Assembly (NCBI RefSeq): GCF_002879885.1
Contig: NZ_PNYA01000007.1
Coordinates: 62,001-126,000 of the forward strand
DNA: 64,000 nucleotides
Source of the DNA: Trinickia dabaoshanensis
GTDB taxonomy: Bacteria; Pseudomonadota; Gammaproteobacteria; Burkholderiales; Burkholderiaceae
Direction: 5' to 3'
In this document: positions 24,524-35,420 of the stretch, one piece after another
How the letters are laid out: every line of letters begins with the position of its first letter
How positions within the stretch are numbered: position 1 is the first letter of the stretch
Notes under the pieces: model-generated
What the model was told of the DNA's origin: nothing
The model's database searches: none
What the model saw: only the letters and a program-made list of their open reading frames with translations
Program-made: the position numbers and the translations under genes

Positions 24524-25348
24524 GTGCCGCCTTCATCCTCCGAGTCCATCCTCGAGCTTCGCAACGTCGATTTCGGCTACGACGAAGACCGTCTCGTTCT
24601 CTCGAACCTGAACATGCGCTTTGCGCGCGGCCAGGTGGTCGCCGTCATGGGCGGCTCCGGCGGCGGCAAAACGACGGTGCTGCGTCTGATCGGCGGCCTC
24701 GAGCGGGCACGCCGCGGCGAGGTGCTGTTCCAGGGGCGCGACGTCGGCAAGCAGACGCGCGAAGGTCTGTACGCCATGCGCCGCAAGATGGGGATGCTGT
24801 TCCAATTCGGGGCGCTGTTCACCGACATGTCGGTGTTCGAAAATGTCGCTTTCGCCTTGCGCGAGCACACCGACTTGCCCGAGGCGCTGATTCGCGACCT
24901 CGTGCTGATGAAATTGAACGCCGTCGGGTTGCGCGGTGCGCGCGATCTCGCGCCGTCGCAGATTTCGGGCGGCATGGCGCGGCGCGTGGCGCTTGCGCGC
25001 GCGATCGCGCTCGACCCGGAATTGATGATGTACGACGAGCCGTTCGCGGGCCTCGACCCGATTTCGCTCGGCATTACGGCCAATCTCATTCGTACGCTGA
25101 ATCAGGCGCTCGGCGCCACCTCGATTCTCGTGACGCACGACGTGCCGGAATCGTTCGCGATCGCCGATTACGTTTATTTCTTGGCGAACGGCACGGTGCT
25201 CGCCCACGGCACGCCCGCGCAACTGCGCGAATCCGTGGACCCGACCGTGCGGCAGTTCATCGACGGGGCGCCCGACGGTCCTTTCCGTTTCCACTACCCG
25301 GCGCAAGCAACGCTCGCGGCGGATTTCGGCTTGGGGGAGCGGACATGA
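24524..25348 (+). CDS. mlaF: Phospholipid transport ABC ATPase MlaF
   Basis: ATPase of the Mla pathway, which moves phospholipids between outer and inner membranes and preserves outer-membrane asymmetry. 274 residues with Walker [11 protein letters not shown], signature [14 protein letters not shown] and Walker [13 protein letters not shown]. The GTG start is supported by GGAAAG upstream and by the position of the first strand ([11 protein letters not shown]). The stop overlaps the mlaE start (ATGA). Confidence 0.94.
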   Translation: MPPSSSESILELRNVDFGYDEDRLVLSNLNMRFARGQVVAVMGGSGGGKTTVLRLIGGLERARRGEVLFQGRDVGKQTREGLYAMRRKMGMLFQFGALFTDMSVFENVAFALREHTDLPEALIRDLVLMKLNAVGLRGARDLAPSQISGGMARRVALARAIALDPELMMYDEPFAGLDPISLGITANLIRTLNQALGATSILVTHDVPESFAIADYVYFLANGTVLAHGTPAQLRESVDPTVRQFIDGAPDGPFRFHYPAQATLAADFGLGERT

Positions 25349-26112
25349 TCAGCGCACTCGGCAGTTGGGTCATCGCCCGCATCGTGCGCACCGGCTACGC
25401 GACGCGCTTGTTCCTGCGCATCGTGCTCGAGGGGCTGCGGCTCGTGCGCCGGCCCGGGCTCGTCATCAAGCAGATTTTCTTCGTCGGCAACTACTCGTTC
25501 ATCATCATCGCGGTGTCGGGCTTGTTCGTCGGCTTCGTGCTGGGCTTGCAGGGCTATTACACGCTGAACCGCTATGGCTCGGAGCAGGCGCTCGGGCTGC
25601 TCGTCGCGCTCTCGCTCGTGCGCGAGCTCGGCCCGGTGGTCACCGCGCTACTGTTCGCCGGGCGCGCCGGTACCTCGCTTACGGCCGAAATCGGCTTGAT
25701 GAAAGCCGGAGAGCAATTGACCGCCCTCGAAATGATGGCCGTCGATCCGGTGGCGAACGTTTTGGCGCCGCGCATGTGGGCCGGGATCATCGCCATGCCC
25801 GTGCTCGCGGCGATCTTCAGCGCCGTGGGCGTGCTCGGCGGCTATGTCGTCGGCGTGCTGCTGATCGGCGTCGATTCGGGCGCGTTCTGGTCGCAGATGC
25901 AAGGCGGTGTCGACGTGTGGGCCGACGTCGGCAACGGTGTCATCAAAAGTGTCGTGTTCGGTTTCGCGGTGACGTTCATCGCCCTGTTCCAAGGCTACGA
26001 AGCGAAGGCGACGCCCGAAGGGGTGTCGCTCGCGACGACGCGCACGGTCGTCTATGCGTCGCTTGCCGTGCTCGGGCTCGATTTCCTGCTGACGGCGCTG
26101 ATGTTTAGCTGA
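25345..26112 (+). CDS. mlaE: Phospholipid transport permease MlaE
   Basis: Inner-membrane permease of the Mla complex, 255 residues, about five membrane helices. MlaE/TrbI-family features: [36 protein letters not shown] region, and [20 protein letters not shown] with EMMAVDP. Translationally coupled to mlaF. Confidence 0.95.
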   Translation: MISALGSWVIARIVRTGYATRLFLRIVLEGLRLVRRPGLVIKQIFFVGNYSFIIIAVSGLFVGFVLGLQGYYTLNRYGSEQALGLLVALSLVRELGPVVTALLFAGRAGTSLTAEIGLMKAGEQLTALEMMAVDPVANVLAPRMWAGIIAMPVLAAIFSAVGVLGGYVVGVLLIGVDSGAFWSQMQGGVDVWADVGNGVIKSVVFGFAVTFIALFQGYEAKATPEGVSLATTRTVVYASLAVLGLDFLLTALMFS

Positions 26113-26163
26113 CGCGCCGGCGTCGTTTGCCGCTTAAGCCAATCTCTCTTTGTTGGAATGACG

Positions 26164-26709
26164 ATGAAAAAGACTGTTCTCGACTTCTGGGTCGGCTTGT
26201 TCGTGCTGCTGGGCTTGATCGCCGTGCTGTTCCTGGCGCTCAAGGTCGGCAACATGAGCTCCCTGTCGTTCCAGGCGAGCTATCCCGTCAAGCTCAAATT
26301 CGACAACATCGGCGGCTTGAAGGTGCGCGCCCCGGTGAAAAGCGCGGGGGTCGTCGTCGGCCGGGTGACTTCGATCGGCTTCGATACGAATACCTACCAA
26401 GCCGTCGTCACGATCGGCATCGACCAGCAGTATCCGTTTCCGAAAGATACGTCGGCGAAAATCCTGACTTCGGGTCTGCTCGGCGAGCAATACATCGGGC
26501 TCGAGGCGGGTGGCGACTCTGAAATGCTGAAGGCCGGCGATACGATTTCGATGACCCAGTCGGCCATCGTGCTTGAAAACTTGATCGGGCAGTTTCTTTA
26601 CAGCAAGGCCGCCGACGCGGGCGGCGCGAAAGCCGCCCCGGCCCCGGCTGCCGCGCCGAGCGCTCCGGCTTCTGCCGCGAGCGCGCCCGCGGCTGCGAGC
26701 GGCGGCTAA
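26164..26709 (+). CDS. mlaD: Phospholipid-binding MCE protein MlaD
   Basis: Forms the hexameric periplasmic MCE ring on MlaE. One N-terminal anchor helix (DFWVGLFVLLGLIAVLFLAL), then a single MCE domain (VKLKFDNIGGLKVRAPVKSAGVVVG). About 181 residues; the last 35 are an Ala/Pro-rich low-complexity tail. The ATG at 26164 gives the family start MKKTVLDFW; one two codons earlier is in frame. Confidence 0.94.
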   Translation: MKKTVLDFWVGLFVLLGLIAVLFLALKVGNMSSLSFQASYPVKLKFDNIGGLKVRAPVKSAGVVVGRVTSIGFDTNTYQAVVTIGIDQQYPFPKDTSAKILTSGLLGEQYIGLEAGGDSEMLKAGDTISMTQSAIVLENLIGQFLYSKAADAGGAKAAPAPAAAPSAPASAASAPAAASGG

Positions 26710-26763
26710 TCGAACGCATCGATCGATCGAATCACAGATAGTGTGAGCTAACGGAGAACAACA

Positions 26764-27669
26764 ATGCGAACCACGCGCGCGAAGAACGCGACGCTTGCTT
26801 TGGCCGTCGCGGCATTGGCCGGCTGCGCGTCCGTCCAGACGCCGACGCCGGGCGATCCGCTCGAGGGGCTGAACCGGACCGTCTTCAAATTCAACGATAC
26901 GCTCGATACGTATGCGCTCAAGCCCGTCGCGAAGGGCTATGCATGGGCGGTGCCGCAGCCGGTGCGCTCGAGCGTCACGAACTTCTTCTCGAACATCGGC
27001 GACGTCTATGTCGCCGCCAACGAGTTGCTCGAGCTGAAAATCGCCGACGGCGTGGGCGACGTCATGCGCGTCGTCATCAACACGGTATTCGGCGTGGGCG
27101 GCCTGTTCGACGTTGCGACGGCGGCCAAGCTGCCCAAGCACTCGGCCGACTTCGGCGTGACGCTCGGCCATTACGGCGTGCCGTCGGGTCCGTACCTCGT
27201 CTTGCCGTTGCTCGGACCGAGCACCGTGCGCGATACGGCCGGCCTCGCCGTCGATTACTACGGCAATCCGCTCAGCTACGTGCATCCGTCGGGTGTGAGC
27301 TGGGCGCTGTACGGCGTCAACCTCGTCAATACGCGGGCCAATTTGCTGACGACGGTGGACGTGCTCTCGGCCGCCGCGATCGACAAGTATTCGTTCATAC
27401 GAAATGCATATTTGCAGCGTCGCAAGTTCCTGATCACGGGTGGCGACGGCGCGGACAGCGTGCCGAACTACGACGACTCGCTGCCCAAGTACGATGACGG
27501 TGCCACCGAGCCGGCGGCCGCTTCGGGCGCCGAGGCGGGATCCGCGCCTGCAGCCGCCGCGCCCGCGGGCGGTGCGAGCGGTACCAGCGGCGACGGACAA
27601 ACGGTGCCGGGCCAGCAGTACGTGCCGCCGCCGCGCGGCGGGCTGCCGGGAATTCATTTGCCGCGCTAG
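26764..27669 (+). CDS. mlaA: Outer-membrane lipoprotein MlaA (VacJ)
   Basis: Removes misplaced phospholipids from the outer leaflet of the outer membrane. 301 residues. Signal peptide with lipobox LAGC (Cys21), then the family core DPLEGLNRTVFKFNDTLD, VRSSVTNFFSNIGDVYVAAN, and YGVPSGPYLVLPLLGPSTVRD. The last 60 residues are Ala/Gly/Pro-rich. In E. coli mlaA is unlinked; here it sits inside the operon between mlaD and mlaC. Confidence 0.95.
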   Translation: MRTTRAKNATLALAVAALAGCASVQTPTPGDPLEGLNRTVFKFNDTLDTYALKPVAKGYAWAVPQPVRSSVTNFFSNIGDVYVAANELLELKIADGVGDVMRVVINTVFGVGGLFDVATAAKLPKHSADFGVTLGHYGVPSGPYLVLPLLGPSTVRDTAGLAVDYYGNPLSYVHPSGVSWALYGVNLVNTRANLLTTVDVLSAAAIDKYSFIRNAYLQRRKFLITGGDGADSVPNYDDSLPKYDDGATEPAAASGAEAGSAPAAAAPAGGASGTSGDGQTVPGQQYVPPPRGGLPGIHLPR

Positions 27670-27792
27670 GGCGGCGTGCAAGAGCGGCGGTAACGATTCG
27701 ACACGATTGTTGCCGCTTGATGTTGGACCGGCCTCGAACTTGCATGGCATGGTGAGTTCGAACTCCGGTTCCTCGACACTCAAGGATCACTG

Positions 27793-28425
27793 ATGAAAAA
27801 ATTTCTCTGGTTTGCGTTGTTTTCCACGTTGCTGTCGTTCAGTAGCGGCGGCTTTGCCCAAACGGTCGATACCAATTCGCCCGAAGCCATGATCAAAACG
27901 GTCACCGGCCAAGTGCTCGATCAGATCAAGTCCGATTCGAGCATCAAGAGCGGCGATATCAACAAGATCACGCAGGTCGTGAACCAAAAGATCCTGCCGT
28001 ACACCGATTTCCGCCGCACGACGCAGTTGGCGATGGGCCGCGCCTGGCGTCAGGCTTCCCCGCAGCAGCAAGACCAGATGGTCGAACAGTTCAAGATGCT
28101 GCTGATCCGCACGTATTCGGGCGCGCTCTCGCAAGTGCGCGACCAAACCGTGCAGTTCAAGCCGTTCCGTGCCGACCCGGGCGCGACCGACGTCGTCGTG
28201 CGCTCGAGCGTCATCAACAATGGGCAACCGGTCGAACTCGACTATCGCCTTTACAAGACGCAACAAGGCTGGCGTGTTTATGACCTGAACGTTGCCGGCG
28301 CATGGCTGATCCAGGCGTACCAGCAGCAATTCGCCGAAAAGATCAATCAGGGCGGCGTCGATGGCCTGCTGCAGTTCCTCACGCAGCGCAACGAGCAGCT
28401 CGCCGCGGGCAAGCAACCGTCATGA
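27793..28425 (+). CDS. mlaC: Periplasmic phospholipid-binding protein MlaC
   Basis: Shuttles phospholipid between MlaA and MlaFEDB. 210 residues, signal peptide ending SSGGFAQ near residue 22, then the MlaC/Ttg2D fold (ILPYTDFRRTTQLAMGRAWR, YRLYKTQQGWRVYDLNVAGAW). The stop overlaps mlaB. Confidence 0.94.
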   Translation: MKKFLWFALFSTLLSFSSGGFAQTVDTNSPEAMIKTVTGQVLDQIKSDSSIKSGDINKITQVVNQKILPYTDFRRTTQLAMGRAWRQASPQQQDQMVEQFKMLLIRTYSGALSQVRDQTVQFKPFRADPGATDVVVRSSVINNGQPVELDYRLYKTQQGWRVYDLNVAGAWLIQAYQQQFAEKINQGGVDGLLQFLTQRNEQLAAGKQPS

Positions 28426-28724
28426 GCGCCGATACGAGCGGTTTCGCCACCGGCGCGACGCTCACGCACGCGAGCGCCAAAAGTGCGCTCGCCGCCGGTT
28501 TGGCCAGCATCGAGGGCGGTGCGACGGCTGTCGATTGCGCGCAACTGACTCAATTCGACTCCTCGGCGCTCGCGGTGCTGCTCGCTTGGCGCCGTGCCGC
28601 GCAGGCGAAGGGCCGCGCGCTCGATATCCTCAACGTGCCGGGCGATCTCGCGAGTTTGGCGCAGGTCTACGGCATCGACACCTTGTTCGCCGGGCAGGCT
28701 CAGGCCACGCTCGCGAGCGCCTGA
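28422..28724 (+). CDS. mlaB: STAS-domain protein MlaB
   Basis: Cytoplasmic STAS subunit that binds and activates MlaF. 100 residues. The STAS signature VDCAQLTQFDSSALAVLLAWRR is present, followed by LDILNVPGDLASLAQVYG. Start overlaps the mlaC stop by four bases. The order mlaFEDACB is complete. Confidence 0.9.
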   Translation: MSADTSGFATGATLTHASAKSALAAGLASIEGGATAVDCAQLTQFDSSALAVLLAWRRAAQAKGRALDILNVPGDLASLAQVYGIDTLFAGQAQATLASA

Positions 28725-28809
28725 GTCCCGCTCCGAGGGCGGAGTCGCCATGCATGCCGGCGCGCGCGAGCGCCGGCGGCGGCGCCCGGTGGGCAGTCCC
28801 GACTTAGCC

Positions 28810-28815
28810 TATAAT
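28810..28815 (+). promoter_or_regulatory. Possible -10 element before the yadG-like gene
   Basis: TATAAT in the 229-base gap between mlaB and the next ABC gene, 139 bases before its start. No -35 match is seen. An 8-bp hairpin (28756-28777) without T tract lies upstream and may mark the end of the mla transcript. Confidence 0.35.
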
Positions 28816-28953
28816 CAACCGTTTTTCGGGCAGCCGATCGGCATCTCGTCTCGCCGTGGGCGCGAGCGCCGGCGACATGCCCGTCCGTGCCGCGAGTCGG
28901 GCACGAATCACGTCTAAACAAAGGCGCGCCGCCGGCAAAGGCCGCGCACACCC

Positions 28954-29880
28954 ATGTCAGCGATAGAAATCCGCAACGTCAAGAAGCGCTACAAGGCGCT
29001 GCAAGCGCTCAAGGGCGTCAGCTTGACGGTCGAGGAGGGCGAGTTTTTCGGCCTGCTCGGCCCCAATGGCGCGGGCAAGACGACGCTCATCAGCATCCTC
29101 GCGGGGCTCGCTCGCGCCGACGAAGGCAGCGTTCTCGTACGCGGCCACGACGTCGTCGCCGATTTCCGGCAAGCGCGGCGCGCATTGGGCGTCGTGCCGC
29201 AGGAACTCGTATTCGATCCGTTCTTTTCGGTGCGCGAAACATTGCGCATCCAATCGGGCTATTACGGACTCCATCACAACGACGATTGGATCGACGAAGT
29301 GATGGCCAATCTCGATTTGACCGAGAAGGCCGATGCGAACATGCGCGCGCTGTCGGGCGGCATGAAGCGGCGCGTGCTCGTCGCGCAGGCCCTCGTGCAC
29401 CGCCCGCCCGTGATCGTGCTGGATGAGCCGACGGCAGGCGTCGACGTCGAACTGCGTCAAACGCTGTGGAAGTTCATCTCGCGACTGAATCGCGAGGGCC
29501 ATACGATCGTGCTGACCACGCACTATCTCGAGGAAGCCGAATCGCTGTGCGACCGCATCGCGATGCTGCGGCGCGGCGAGGTGGTTGCGCTCGATCGGAC
29601 GAGTGCGCTGCTGCAGCGCTTCGCCGGTATGCAATTGGCCTTGCGCTTCGCCGAGGGCGTGCTGCCGACGGAGCTGCGCGCGCTGGAAATCGAGCCGTCG
29701 GAGCCGGGTACGCGGCACCATTTGCTGCGCTTATCGAGCTATGACGACGTCGAGCGCATTCTTGCTCAGTGCCGGGCGGCCGGATGCACGTTCGAGGAGA
29801 TCGACGTGCGCAAAGCCGACTTGGAGGACGTTTTCGTCCAATTGATGAACAGCCCAGAACTCGTCGAGGGCCTTGCATGA
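28954..29880 (+). CDS. ABC-2 type transporter ATPase (YadG-like)
   Basis: 308 residues. Walker A GPNGAGKTT, signature LSGGMKRRVLVAQA, Walker B VIVLDEPTAGVD, switch His in TTHYLEEAE; the last 90 residues are a typical DrrA-like tail. Pairs with the permease overlapping its stop. E. coli YadGH is the closest named pair; substrate unknown. Confidence 0.88.
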   Translation: MSAIEIRNVKKRYKALQALKGVSLTVEEGEFFGLLGPNGAGKTTLISILAGLARADEGSVLVRGHDVVADFRQARRALGVVPQELVFDPFFSVRETLRIQSGYYGLHHNDDWIDEVMANLDLTEKADANMRALSGGMKRRVLVAQALVHRPPVIVLDEPTAGVDVELRQTLWKFISRLNREGHTIVLTTHYLEEAESLCDRIAMLRRGEVVALDRTSALLQRFAGMQLALRFAEGVLPTELRALEIEPSEPGTRHHLLRLSSYDDVERILAQCRAAGCTFEEIDVRKADLEDVFVQLMNSPELVEGLA

Positions 29881-30632
29881 GCGGCTTCCGAACCCTGTTC
29901 TACAAAGAAGTGCTGCGCTTTTGGAAGGTGTCGTTCCAAACGGTACTGGCGCCGGTCATCACGGCGCTGCTTTACCTGACGATTTTCGGGCATGCGTTAC
30001 GCGGCCACGTCGAGGTCTATCCGGGTGTGGAGTACACGAGCTTCCTGATTCCCGGCCTCGTGATGATGAGCGTCTTGCAGAACTCGTTCGCCAATAGCTC
30101 GTCCTCGCTGATTCAGTCGAAGATCACGGGCAATCTCGTGTTCGTGCTGCTGCCCCCGCTCACGTATTGGGAGATGTTCGGCGCCTACGTGCTGGCGTCG
30201 GTCGTGCGCGGGCTGGCAGTCGGGCTCGGCGTGTTCGTCGTCACGATCTGGTTCATCCCAGTCAAGTTCGCGGCGCCCGTCTATATCGTCGCCTTCGCGG
30301 TGCTCGGTTCGGCGATACTCGGCACGCTCGGGCTCATCGCTGGGATCTTGGCCGAGAAGTTCGACCAGCTCGCGGCATTTCAAAACTTTTTGATCATGCC
30401 GCTCACGTTCCTCTCGGGCGTGTTCTATTCGACGCATACGCTGCCCGATCTCTGGCGCCACGTGTCGCGGTTGAACCCGTTTTTCTACATGATCGATGGC
30501 TTTCGCTTCGGGTTCTTCGGCTTGTCCGATATCGACCCCTTGGCGAGCTTGGCCATCGTGAGCGGATTTTTCGCGCTGATCGCCGCGATCGCGATGCGTT
30601 TGCTCGCGTCGGGCTACAAGCTGCGTTATTGA
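29877..30632 (+). CDS. ABC-2 type transporter permease (YadH-like)
   Basis: 251 residues, six predicted membrane helices, with the ABC2 membrane signature around LNPFFYMIDGFRFGFFG and MPLTFLSGVFYS. ATG overlaps the stop of the ATPase gene. Frequently found between mla and ibaG-murA in Burkholderiales, which may hint at an envelope-lipid or polysaccharide substrate (inference). Confidence 0.88.
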   Translation: MSGFRTLFYKEVLRFWKVSFQTVLAPVITALLYLTIFGHALRGHVEVYPGVEYTSFLIPGLVMMSVLQNSFANSSSSLIQSKITGNLVFVLLPPLTYWEMFGAYVLASVVRGLAVGLGVFVVTIWFIPVKFAAPVYIVAFAVLGSAILGTLGLIAGILAEKFDQLAAFQNFLIMPLTFLSGVFYSTHTLPDLWRHVSRLNPFFYMIDGFRFGFFGLSDIDPLASLAIVSGFFALIAAIAMRLLASGYKLRY

Positions 30633-30652
30633 ATCGACAAGGAGCGTGCACC

Positions 30653-30892
30653 ATGTTGCCGACCCCGGAGCAAGTCAAGCAATACATCGAAGCCGGCCTC
30701 GCCTGCCGGCACCTCGAGGTCGAAGGCGACGGTCAGCATTTCTTTGCGACCATCGTCTCCGATGCGTTCGAGGGCAAGCGCCTGATCGCGCGCCATCAAC
30801 TCGTTTATGCGGCGCTCGGCGAGCGCATGCGGCAGGAAATCCACGCGCTGAGCATGAAAACGCTCACGCCCGCGGAATGGCAGAACGGATAA
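30653..30892 (+). CDS. ibaG: BolA family protein IbaG
   Basis: 79 residues. BolA fold with the conserved [17 protein letters not shown] and C-terminal [14 protein letters not shown]. BolA proteins work with monothiol glutaredoxins in Fe-S handling; IbaG is linked to acid stress. An AAGGAG site precedes the ATG. Its place just upstream of murA matches E. coli mlaB-ibaG-murA. Confidence 0.9.
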   Translation: MLPTPEQVKQYIEAGLACRHLEVEGDGQHFFATIVSDAFEGKRLIARHQLVYAALGERMRQEIHALSMKTLTPAEWQNG

Positions 30893-30908
30893 CGAGAGAT
30901 ACCCGAGA

Positions 30909-32264
30909 GTGCGCATTACACAAGATTTACGCGATGCCGGAAGCGGCGCCGCCACGGAGGCCCGAACGGGGCAAATCAGCATGGACAAGCTCGTGATCGA
31001 AGGCGGCCGGCCGCTCGCCGGCGAAGTCGGCATTTCAGGTGCGAAGAACGCGGCGCTGCCGATTCTTTGCGCGAGCCTATTGACGGCCGAACCGCTGCAT
31101 CTCGAGAACGTCCCGGACCTGCAGGACGTGCGCACCACGCTTAAACTGCTGGCGCAAATGGGCGTGCGCGAGTCGCGCGCCGGTGCGGCGCTCACGCTCG
31201 ATGCGGCCGGCGTCGACAATCCGGTCGCGCCGTACGAACTCGTGAAGACGATGCGCGCGTCGATTCTCGTGCTCGGCCCGCTCGTTGCGCGCTTCGGGCA
31301 TGCGAAGGTGTCGCTGCCCGGCGGCTGCGCGATCGGCGCGCGTCCGGTCGATCAGCACATCAAGGGCCTGCAGGCGATGGGCGCCGAGATCAGCATCGAG
31401 CACGGCTACATCGAAGCGCGCGCGAAGCGCCTCAAGGGTGCTCGCATCATGACGGATATGATTACCGTCACCGGCACCGAAAACTTGCTGATGGCGGCCG
31501 TGCTGGCCGACGGCGAGACGGTGCTCGAAAATGCGGCGCGCGAGCCCGAAGTGGGCGATCTCGCGCAGTTGCTCGTGAACATGGGCGCCAAGATCGACGG
31601 GATCGGCACCGACCGCCTCGTGATCCAAGGCGTCGGCTCGCTGCGCGGGGCGCACCATTCGGTGATTCCCGACCGTATCGAAGCCGGTACGTTCTTGTGC
31701 GCGGTGGCGGCGGCGGGCGGCGACGTCACGTTGCGCGGCGTGCGGCCGATTACCCTCGAAGCTGTGACGATGAAGCTGCGCGAAGCCGGCGTCTCGATCG
31801 AGGAAGGGGCGGATTGGATTCGCGTGCGCATGGTGCAACGGCCGAAAGCGGTGTCGTTCCGTACCTCCGAATACCCGGCGTTTCCGACCGACATGCAAGC
31901 GCAGTTCATGGCGCTGAACGCGATCGCCGAGGGCACGTCCCAAGTCGTCGAAACGATTTTCGAGAACCGCTTCATGCACGTGCAGGAATTGAACCGGCTC
32001 GGTGCCAGTATCACGATCGACGGCAACACGGCGCTCGTGACCGGCGTGCCGCGCCTATCGGGGGCGACGGTGATGGCGACCGATCTGCGCGCGTCGGCCA
32101 GCCTCGTCATTGCCGGCTTGACGGCCGACGGCGAAACGCTGGTCGATCGCATTTATCACCTCGATCGCGGCTACGACCGCATGGAAGCAAAGCTAACGGC
32201 GATCGGCGCGCGCGTGCGCCGGGTATCGGACCGCGCCGCGCCCGCATCGGAGAATCACGCATGA
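30909..32264 (+). CDS. murA: UDP-N-acetylglucosamine 1-carboxyvinyltransferase
   Basis: First committed step of peptidoglycan synthesis: transfers enolpyruvyl from PEP to UDP-GlcNAc. The catalytic loop with the fosfomycin-target Cys reads [39 protein letters not shown] and [11 protein letters not shown] confirm the family. Two starts are possible: GTG at 30909 (451 residues, with a polar N-terminal extension seen in other Burkholderia MurA) or ATG at 30981 (427 residues). Neither has a strong ribosome site; the longer form is listed. The stop overlaps hisG. Confidence 0.93.
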   Translation: MRITQDLRDAGSGAATEARTGQISMDKLVIEGGRPLAGEVGISGAKNAALPILCASLLTAEPLHLENVPDLQDVRTTLKLLAQMGVRESRAGAALTLDAAGVDNPVAPYELVKTMRASILVLGPLVARFGHAKVSLPGGCAIGARPVDQHIKGLQAMGAEISIEHGYIEARAKRLKGARIMTDMITVTGTENLLMAAVLADGETVLENAAREPEVGDLAQLLVNMGAKIDGIGTDRLVIQGVGSLRGAHHSVIPDRIEAGTFLCAVAAAGGDVTLRGVRPITLEAVTMKLREAGVSIEEGADWIRVRMVQRPKAVSFRTSEYPAFPTDMQAQFMALNAIAEGTSQVVETIFENRFMHVQELNRLGASITIDGNTALVTGVPRLSGATVMATDLRASASLVIAGLTADGETLVDRIYHLDRGYDRMEAKLTAIGARVRRVSDRAAPASENHA

Positions 32265-32935
32265 GTACGCTCGACACGACGCCCTTGACGCTCGCGCTGT
32301 CCAAGGGCCGGATCTTCGAAGAGACGATGCCGCTGCTCGCGGCGGCCGGCGTGCACGTGACCGAGGACCCGGAAACGTCTCGCAAGCTGATTCTTCCGAC
32401 TAGCGCGCCGAACCTGCGCGTCATCATCGTGCGGGCGACCGATGTGCCGACCTACGTCGAATACGGCGCGGCCGACTTCGGCGTGGCGGGCAAGGACGTG
32501 CTGCTCGAGCACGGCGGGTCGGGCCTTTATCAGCCGATCGATTTGGACATCGCGCGTTGCCGGATGTCGGTGGCCGTGAAGTCGGGCTTCGACTATGCCA
32601 ATGCGGTGCGGCAAGGCGCGCGTTTGCGCGTCGCCACGAAGTACGTGCAGACCGCGCGCGAGCATTTCGCGGCGAAGGGCGTGCACGTCGACCTGATCAA
32701 GCTGTATGGCTCGATGGAGCTCGCGCCGCTCGTCGGTCTGGCCGATGCGATCGTCGATTTGGTCAGCTCCGGCGGCACGCTGCGCGCGAACGATCTCGTG
32801 GAGGTGGAGGAAATCATGCAGATCTCCTCGCGCCTCGTCGTGAACCAGGCGGCGCTGAAACTGAAGCGCGCGGCACTGGCGCCCTTGCTCGACGCGTTCG
32901 GGCAAGCGTCCCGGCGCGCGCAAGCCAGCGCCTGA
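32261..32935 (+). CDS. hisG: ATP phosphoribosyltransferase, short form
   Basis: First step of histidine synthesis (ATP + PRPP). 224 residues, so it is the short HisG that lacks the regulatory domain and depends on HisZ; hisZ is not in this window. Visible: [31 protein letters not shown], and the PRPP loop [13 protein letters not shown]. Start overlaps the murA stop (ATGA), tying cell-wall and histidine genes into one transcript. Confidence 0.95.
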   Translation: MSTLDTTPLTLALSKGRIFEETMPLLAAAGVHVTEDPETSRKLILPTSAPNLRVIIVRATDVPTYVEYGAADFGVAGKDVLLEHGGSGLYQPIDLDIARCRMSVAVKSGFDYANAVRQGARLRVATKYVQTAREHFAAKGVHVDLIKLYGSMELAPLVGLADAIVDLVSSGGTLRANDLVEVEEIMQISSRLVVNQAALKLKRAALAPLLDAFGQASRRAQASA

Positions 32936-33004
32936 CGCGGGCCGGGCCCGTGGCGCGCTGCTCGCGCCTCGCCCGGCAAGCGTATTACCGAAACGGATAC
33001 CAGC

Positions 33005-34327
33005 ATGTCACTGACGATTCGCAAACTCGATTCGAGCGCCGAGGGTTTCGCTGCCAAGCTCGCCGCCGTGCTCGCCTTCGAGGCGAGCGAGGACGAAGCC
33101 ATCGACCGCTCGGTCGCACAGATCCTGGCCGATGTGAAAGCACGCGGCGACGCGGCCGTCCTCGAATACACGAACCGCTTCGACCGCCTCTCGGCGACGA
33201 GCGTCGCGGCGCTCGAATTGCCCGCGAGCGAGCTCGAGGCGGCGCTCGACGGCCTCGAACCGAAACGGCGCGCGGCGCTCGAAGCCGCGGCCGCGCGCGT
33301 GCGCGCCTACCACGAGAAGCAGAAGATCGAATGCGGCAGCCATAGCTGGCAATACACGGAGGCCGACGGCACCGTGCTGGGCCAGAAGGTGACGCCGCTC
33401 GATCGCGCCGGCATCTACGTGCCGGGCGGCAAGGCGGCGTATCCGTCGTCCGTGCTCATGAACGCCATTCCGGCCCGTGTGGCCGGCGTGCGCGAGATCG
33501 TGATGGTCGTGCCGACGCCCGACGGCGTGCGCAACCCGCTCGTGCTCGCGGCGGCCTTGCTCGGCGGTGTCGATCGCGTGTTTACGATCGGCGGGGCGCA
33601 GGCGGTCGGCGCGCTCGCGTACGGCACGCAAACGCTGCCGGCCGTCGATAAGATTTGCGGCCCCGGCAATGCCTACGTGGCGGCGGCCAAGCGGCGCGTG
33701 TTCGGTACCGTCGGCATCGACATGATTGCCGGCCCGTCGGAAATTCTCGTGCTGTGCGACGGCACGACGGATCCGCGCTGGGTGGCCATGGATCTGTTCT
33801 CGCAGGCCGAGCACGACGAGCTCGCCCAGTCGATCCTGCTGTGCCCGGACGAAGCCTTCATCGCGCGCGTGCACGATGCGATCAACGAACTGTTGCCGAC
33901 GATGCCGCGACGCGACGTGATCGAGCGCTCGCTCGTCGATCGCGGCGCGCTCGTGAAGGTGCGCGACATGGCCGAGGCTTGCTCGATCGCCAATCAGATC
34001 GCCCCCGAGCACTTGGAGATTTCGGCGCTCGACCCGCATCAGTGGGCGAAGGAGATCCGCCACGCGGGCGCGATTTTCCTGGGGCGCTATACGAGCGAGA
34101 GCCTCGGCGATTACTGCGCCGGCCCGAATCACGTGTTGCCGACGTCGCGGACGGCGCGTTTTTCGTCGCCGCTCGGCGTCTACGATTTCTTCAAGCGCTC
34201 GAGCGTGATCGAAGTGAGTGCCGAGGGTGCGCAAACGCTGGGCGAGATCGCGGCCGAGCTCGCTTACGGCGAAGGTCTGCCGGCGCACGCGCGCAGTGCC
34301 GAATACCGGATGAAACAAGGTAGCTGA
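33005..34327 (+). CDS. hisD: Histidinol dehydrogenase
   Basis: Oxidises histidinol to histidine in two NAD-dependent steps, with zinc. 440 residues. The signature [20 protein letters not shown], the [13 protein letters not shown] region and catalytic His in APEHLEISA and GPNHVLPTS are present. Confidence 0.96.
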   Translation: MSLTIRKLDSSAEGFAAKLAAVLAFEASEDEAIDRSVAQILADVKARGDAAVLEYTNRFDRLSATSVAALELPASELEAALDGLEPKRRAALEAAAARVRAYHEKQKIECGSHSWQYTEADGTVLGQKVTPLDRAGIYVPGGKAAYPSSVLMNAIPARVAGVREIVMVVPTPDGVRNPLVLAAALLGGVDRVFTIGGAQAVGALAYGTQTLPAVDKICGPGNAYVAAAKRRVFGTVGIDMIAGPSEILVLCDGTTDPRWVAMDLFSQAEHDELAQSILLCPDEAFIARVHDAINELLPTMPRRDVIERSLVDRGALVKVRDMAEACSIANQIAPEHLEISALDPHQWAKEIRHAGAIFLGRYTSESLGDYCAGPNHVLPTSRTARFSSPLGVYDFFKRSSVIEVSAEGAQTLGEIAAELAYGEGLPAHARSAEYRMKQGS

Positions 34328-34329
34328 TC

Positions 34330-35400
34330 ATGACGAAACCGGAAGACATCATTCGTGCCGACGTCCTTTCGATGACGACGTACGCGGTTGCCGACGCGAC
34401 GGGCTTCGTGAAGCTCGACGCGATGGAAAACCCGTTCCCGCTGCCCGCGCCGCTCGCGGCGCAGTTGGGCGAGGTGTTGGCTGCCGTCGCGCTCAATCGC
34501 TACCCCGAGCCGCGCCCGGCTGCCCTGATCGAGAAGCTGAAGGCGGTCATGGGCGTGCCGGCCGGCGCCGACGTGCTGCTCGGCAACGGCTCGGACGAGC
34601 TGATCAGCATGATCGCCGTGGCCTGCGCGAAGCCGGGCGCCAAGCTGCTCGCGCCGGTGCCGGGCTTCGTCATGTACCAGATGTCGGCGAAGTTCGCGCA
34701 CCTCGAATTCGTCGGCGTGCCGCACCGCGCCGACCTGACACTCGATACGGACGCGATGGTCGCCGCGATCGCCGAGCACAAGCCGGCCATCGTCTACCTG
34801 GCGTACCCGAACAATCCCACGGGCACGCTCTATCCGGACGCCGATATCGAACGGGTGATCGAGCAGGCGAAGGGGAGCCTCGTCGTCATCGACGAGGCGT
34901 ACCAGCCGTTCGCGCAAAAAAGCTGGATCGGCCGCGTGCTTCAGTACGAGAACGTCGTCGTCATGCGCACGGTCTCGAAGCTGGGGCTGGCCGGCATCCG
35001 GCTCGGATACCTGGTCGGCGCGCCCGCGTGGCTGACGGAGTTCGACAAGGTTCGCCCGCCGTACAACGTGAACGTGCTCACGCAGGCGGCCGCCGAATTC
35101 ATGCTCGAGCACGTCGATGTCCTGGAAGGGCAGGCCGCCGAATTGCGCGCCGAGCGGGCCAAATTGGCGGCCGCGCTGGCCGCGTTGTCGGGTGCTTCGG
35201 TGTTCCCGAGCGCCGCCAACTTCCTGCTCGTGCGCGTGCCCGATTCGGATGCGGCATTCAATGCGCTACTGAATGCGAAGGTTTTGGTCAAAAACGTGGG
35301 TAAAATGCACCCGTTGCTGACCAATTGCTTGCGTTTGACGGTCGGCGCGCCGAACGAGAACGCGCAAATGCTCGCGGCGCTCGAGCAAGCGCTGAAATAA
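34330..35400 (+). CDS. hisC: Histidinol-phosphate aminotransferase
   Basis: PLP-dependent class I/II aminotransferase, 356 residues. Substrate region [21 protein letters not shown]-like [20 protein letters not shown], and the PLP lysine in [15 protein letters not shown] are visible. It begins two bases after the hisD stop. Confidence 0.95.
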   Translation: MTKPEDIIRADVLSMTTYAVADATGFVKLDAMENPFPLPAPLAAQLGEVLAAVALNRYPEPRPAALIEKLKAVMGVPAGADVLLGNGSDELISMIAVACAKPGAKLLAPVPGFVMYQMSAKFAHLEFVGVPHRADLTLDTDAMVAAIAEHKPAIVYLAYPNNPTGTLYPDADIERVIEQAKGSLVVIDEAYQPFAQKSWIGRVLQYENVVVMRTVSKLGLAGIRLGYLVGAPAWLTEFDKVRPPYNVNVLTQAAAEFMLEHVDVLEGQAAELRAERAKLAAALAALSGASVFPSAANFLLVRVPDSDAAFNALLNAKVLVKNVGKMHPLLTNCLRLTVGAPNENAQMLAALEQALK

Positions 35401-35420
35401 AAGTCACTTAGAGGTTTTCC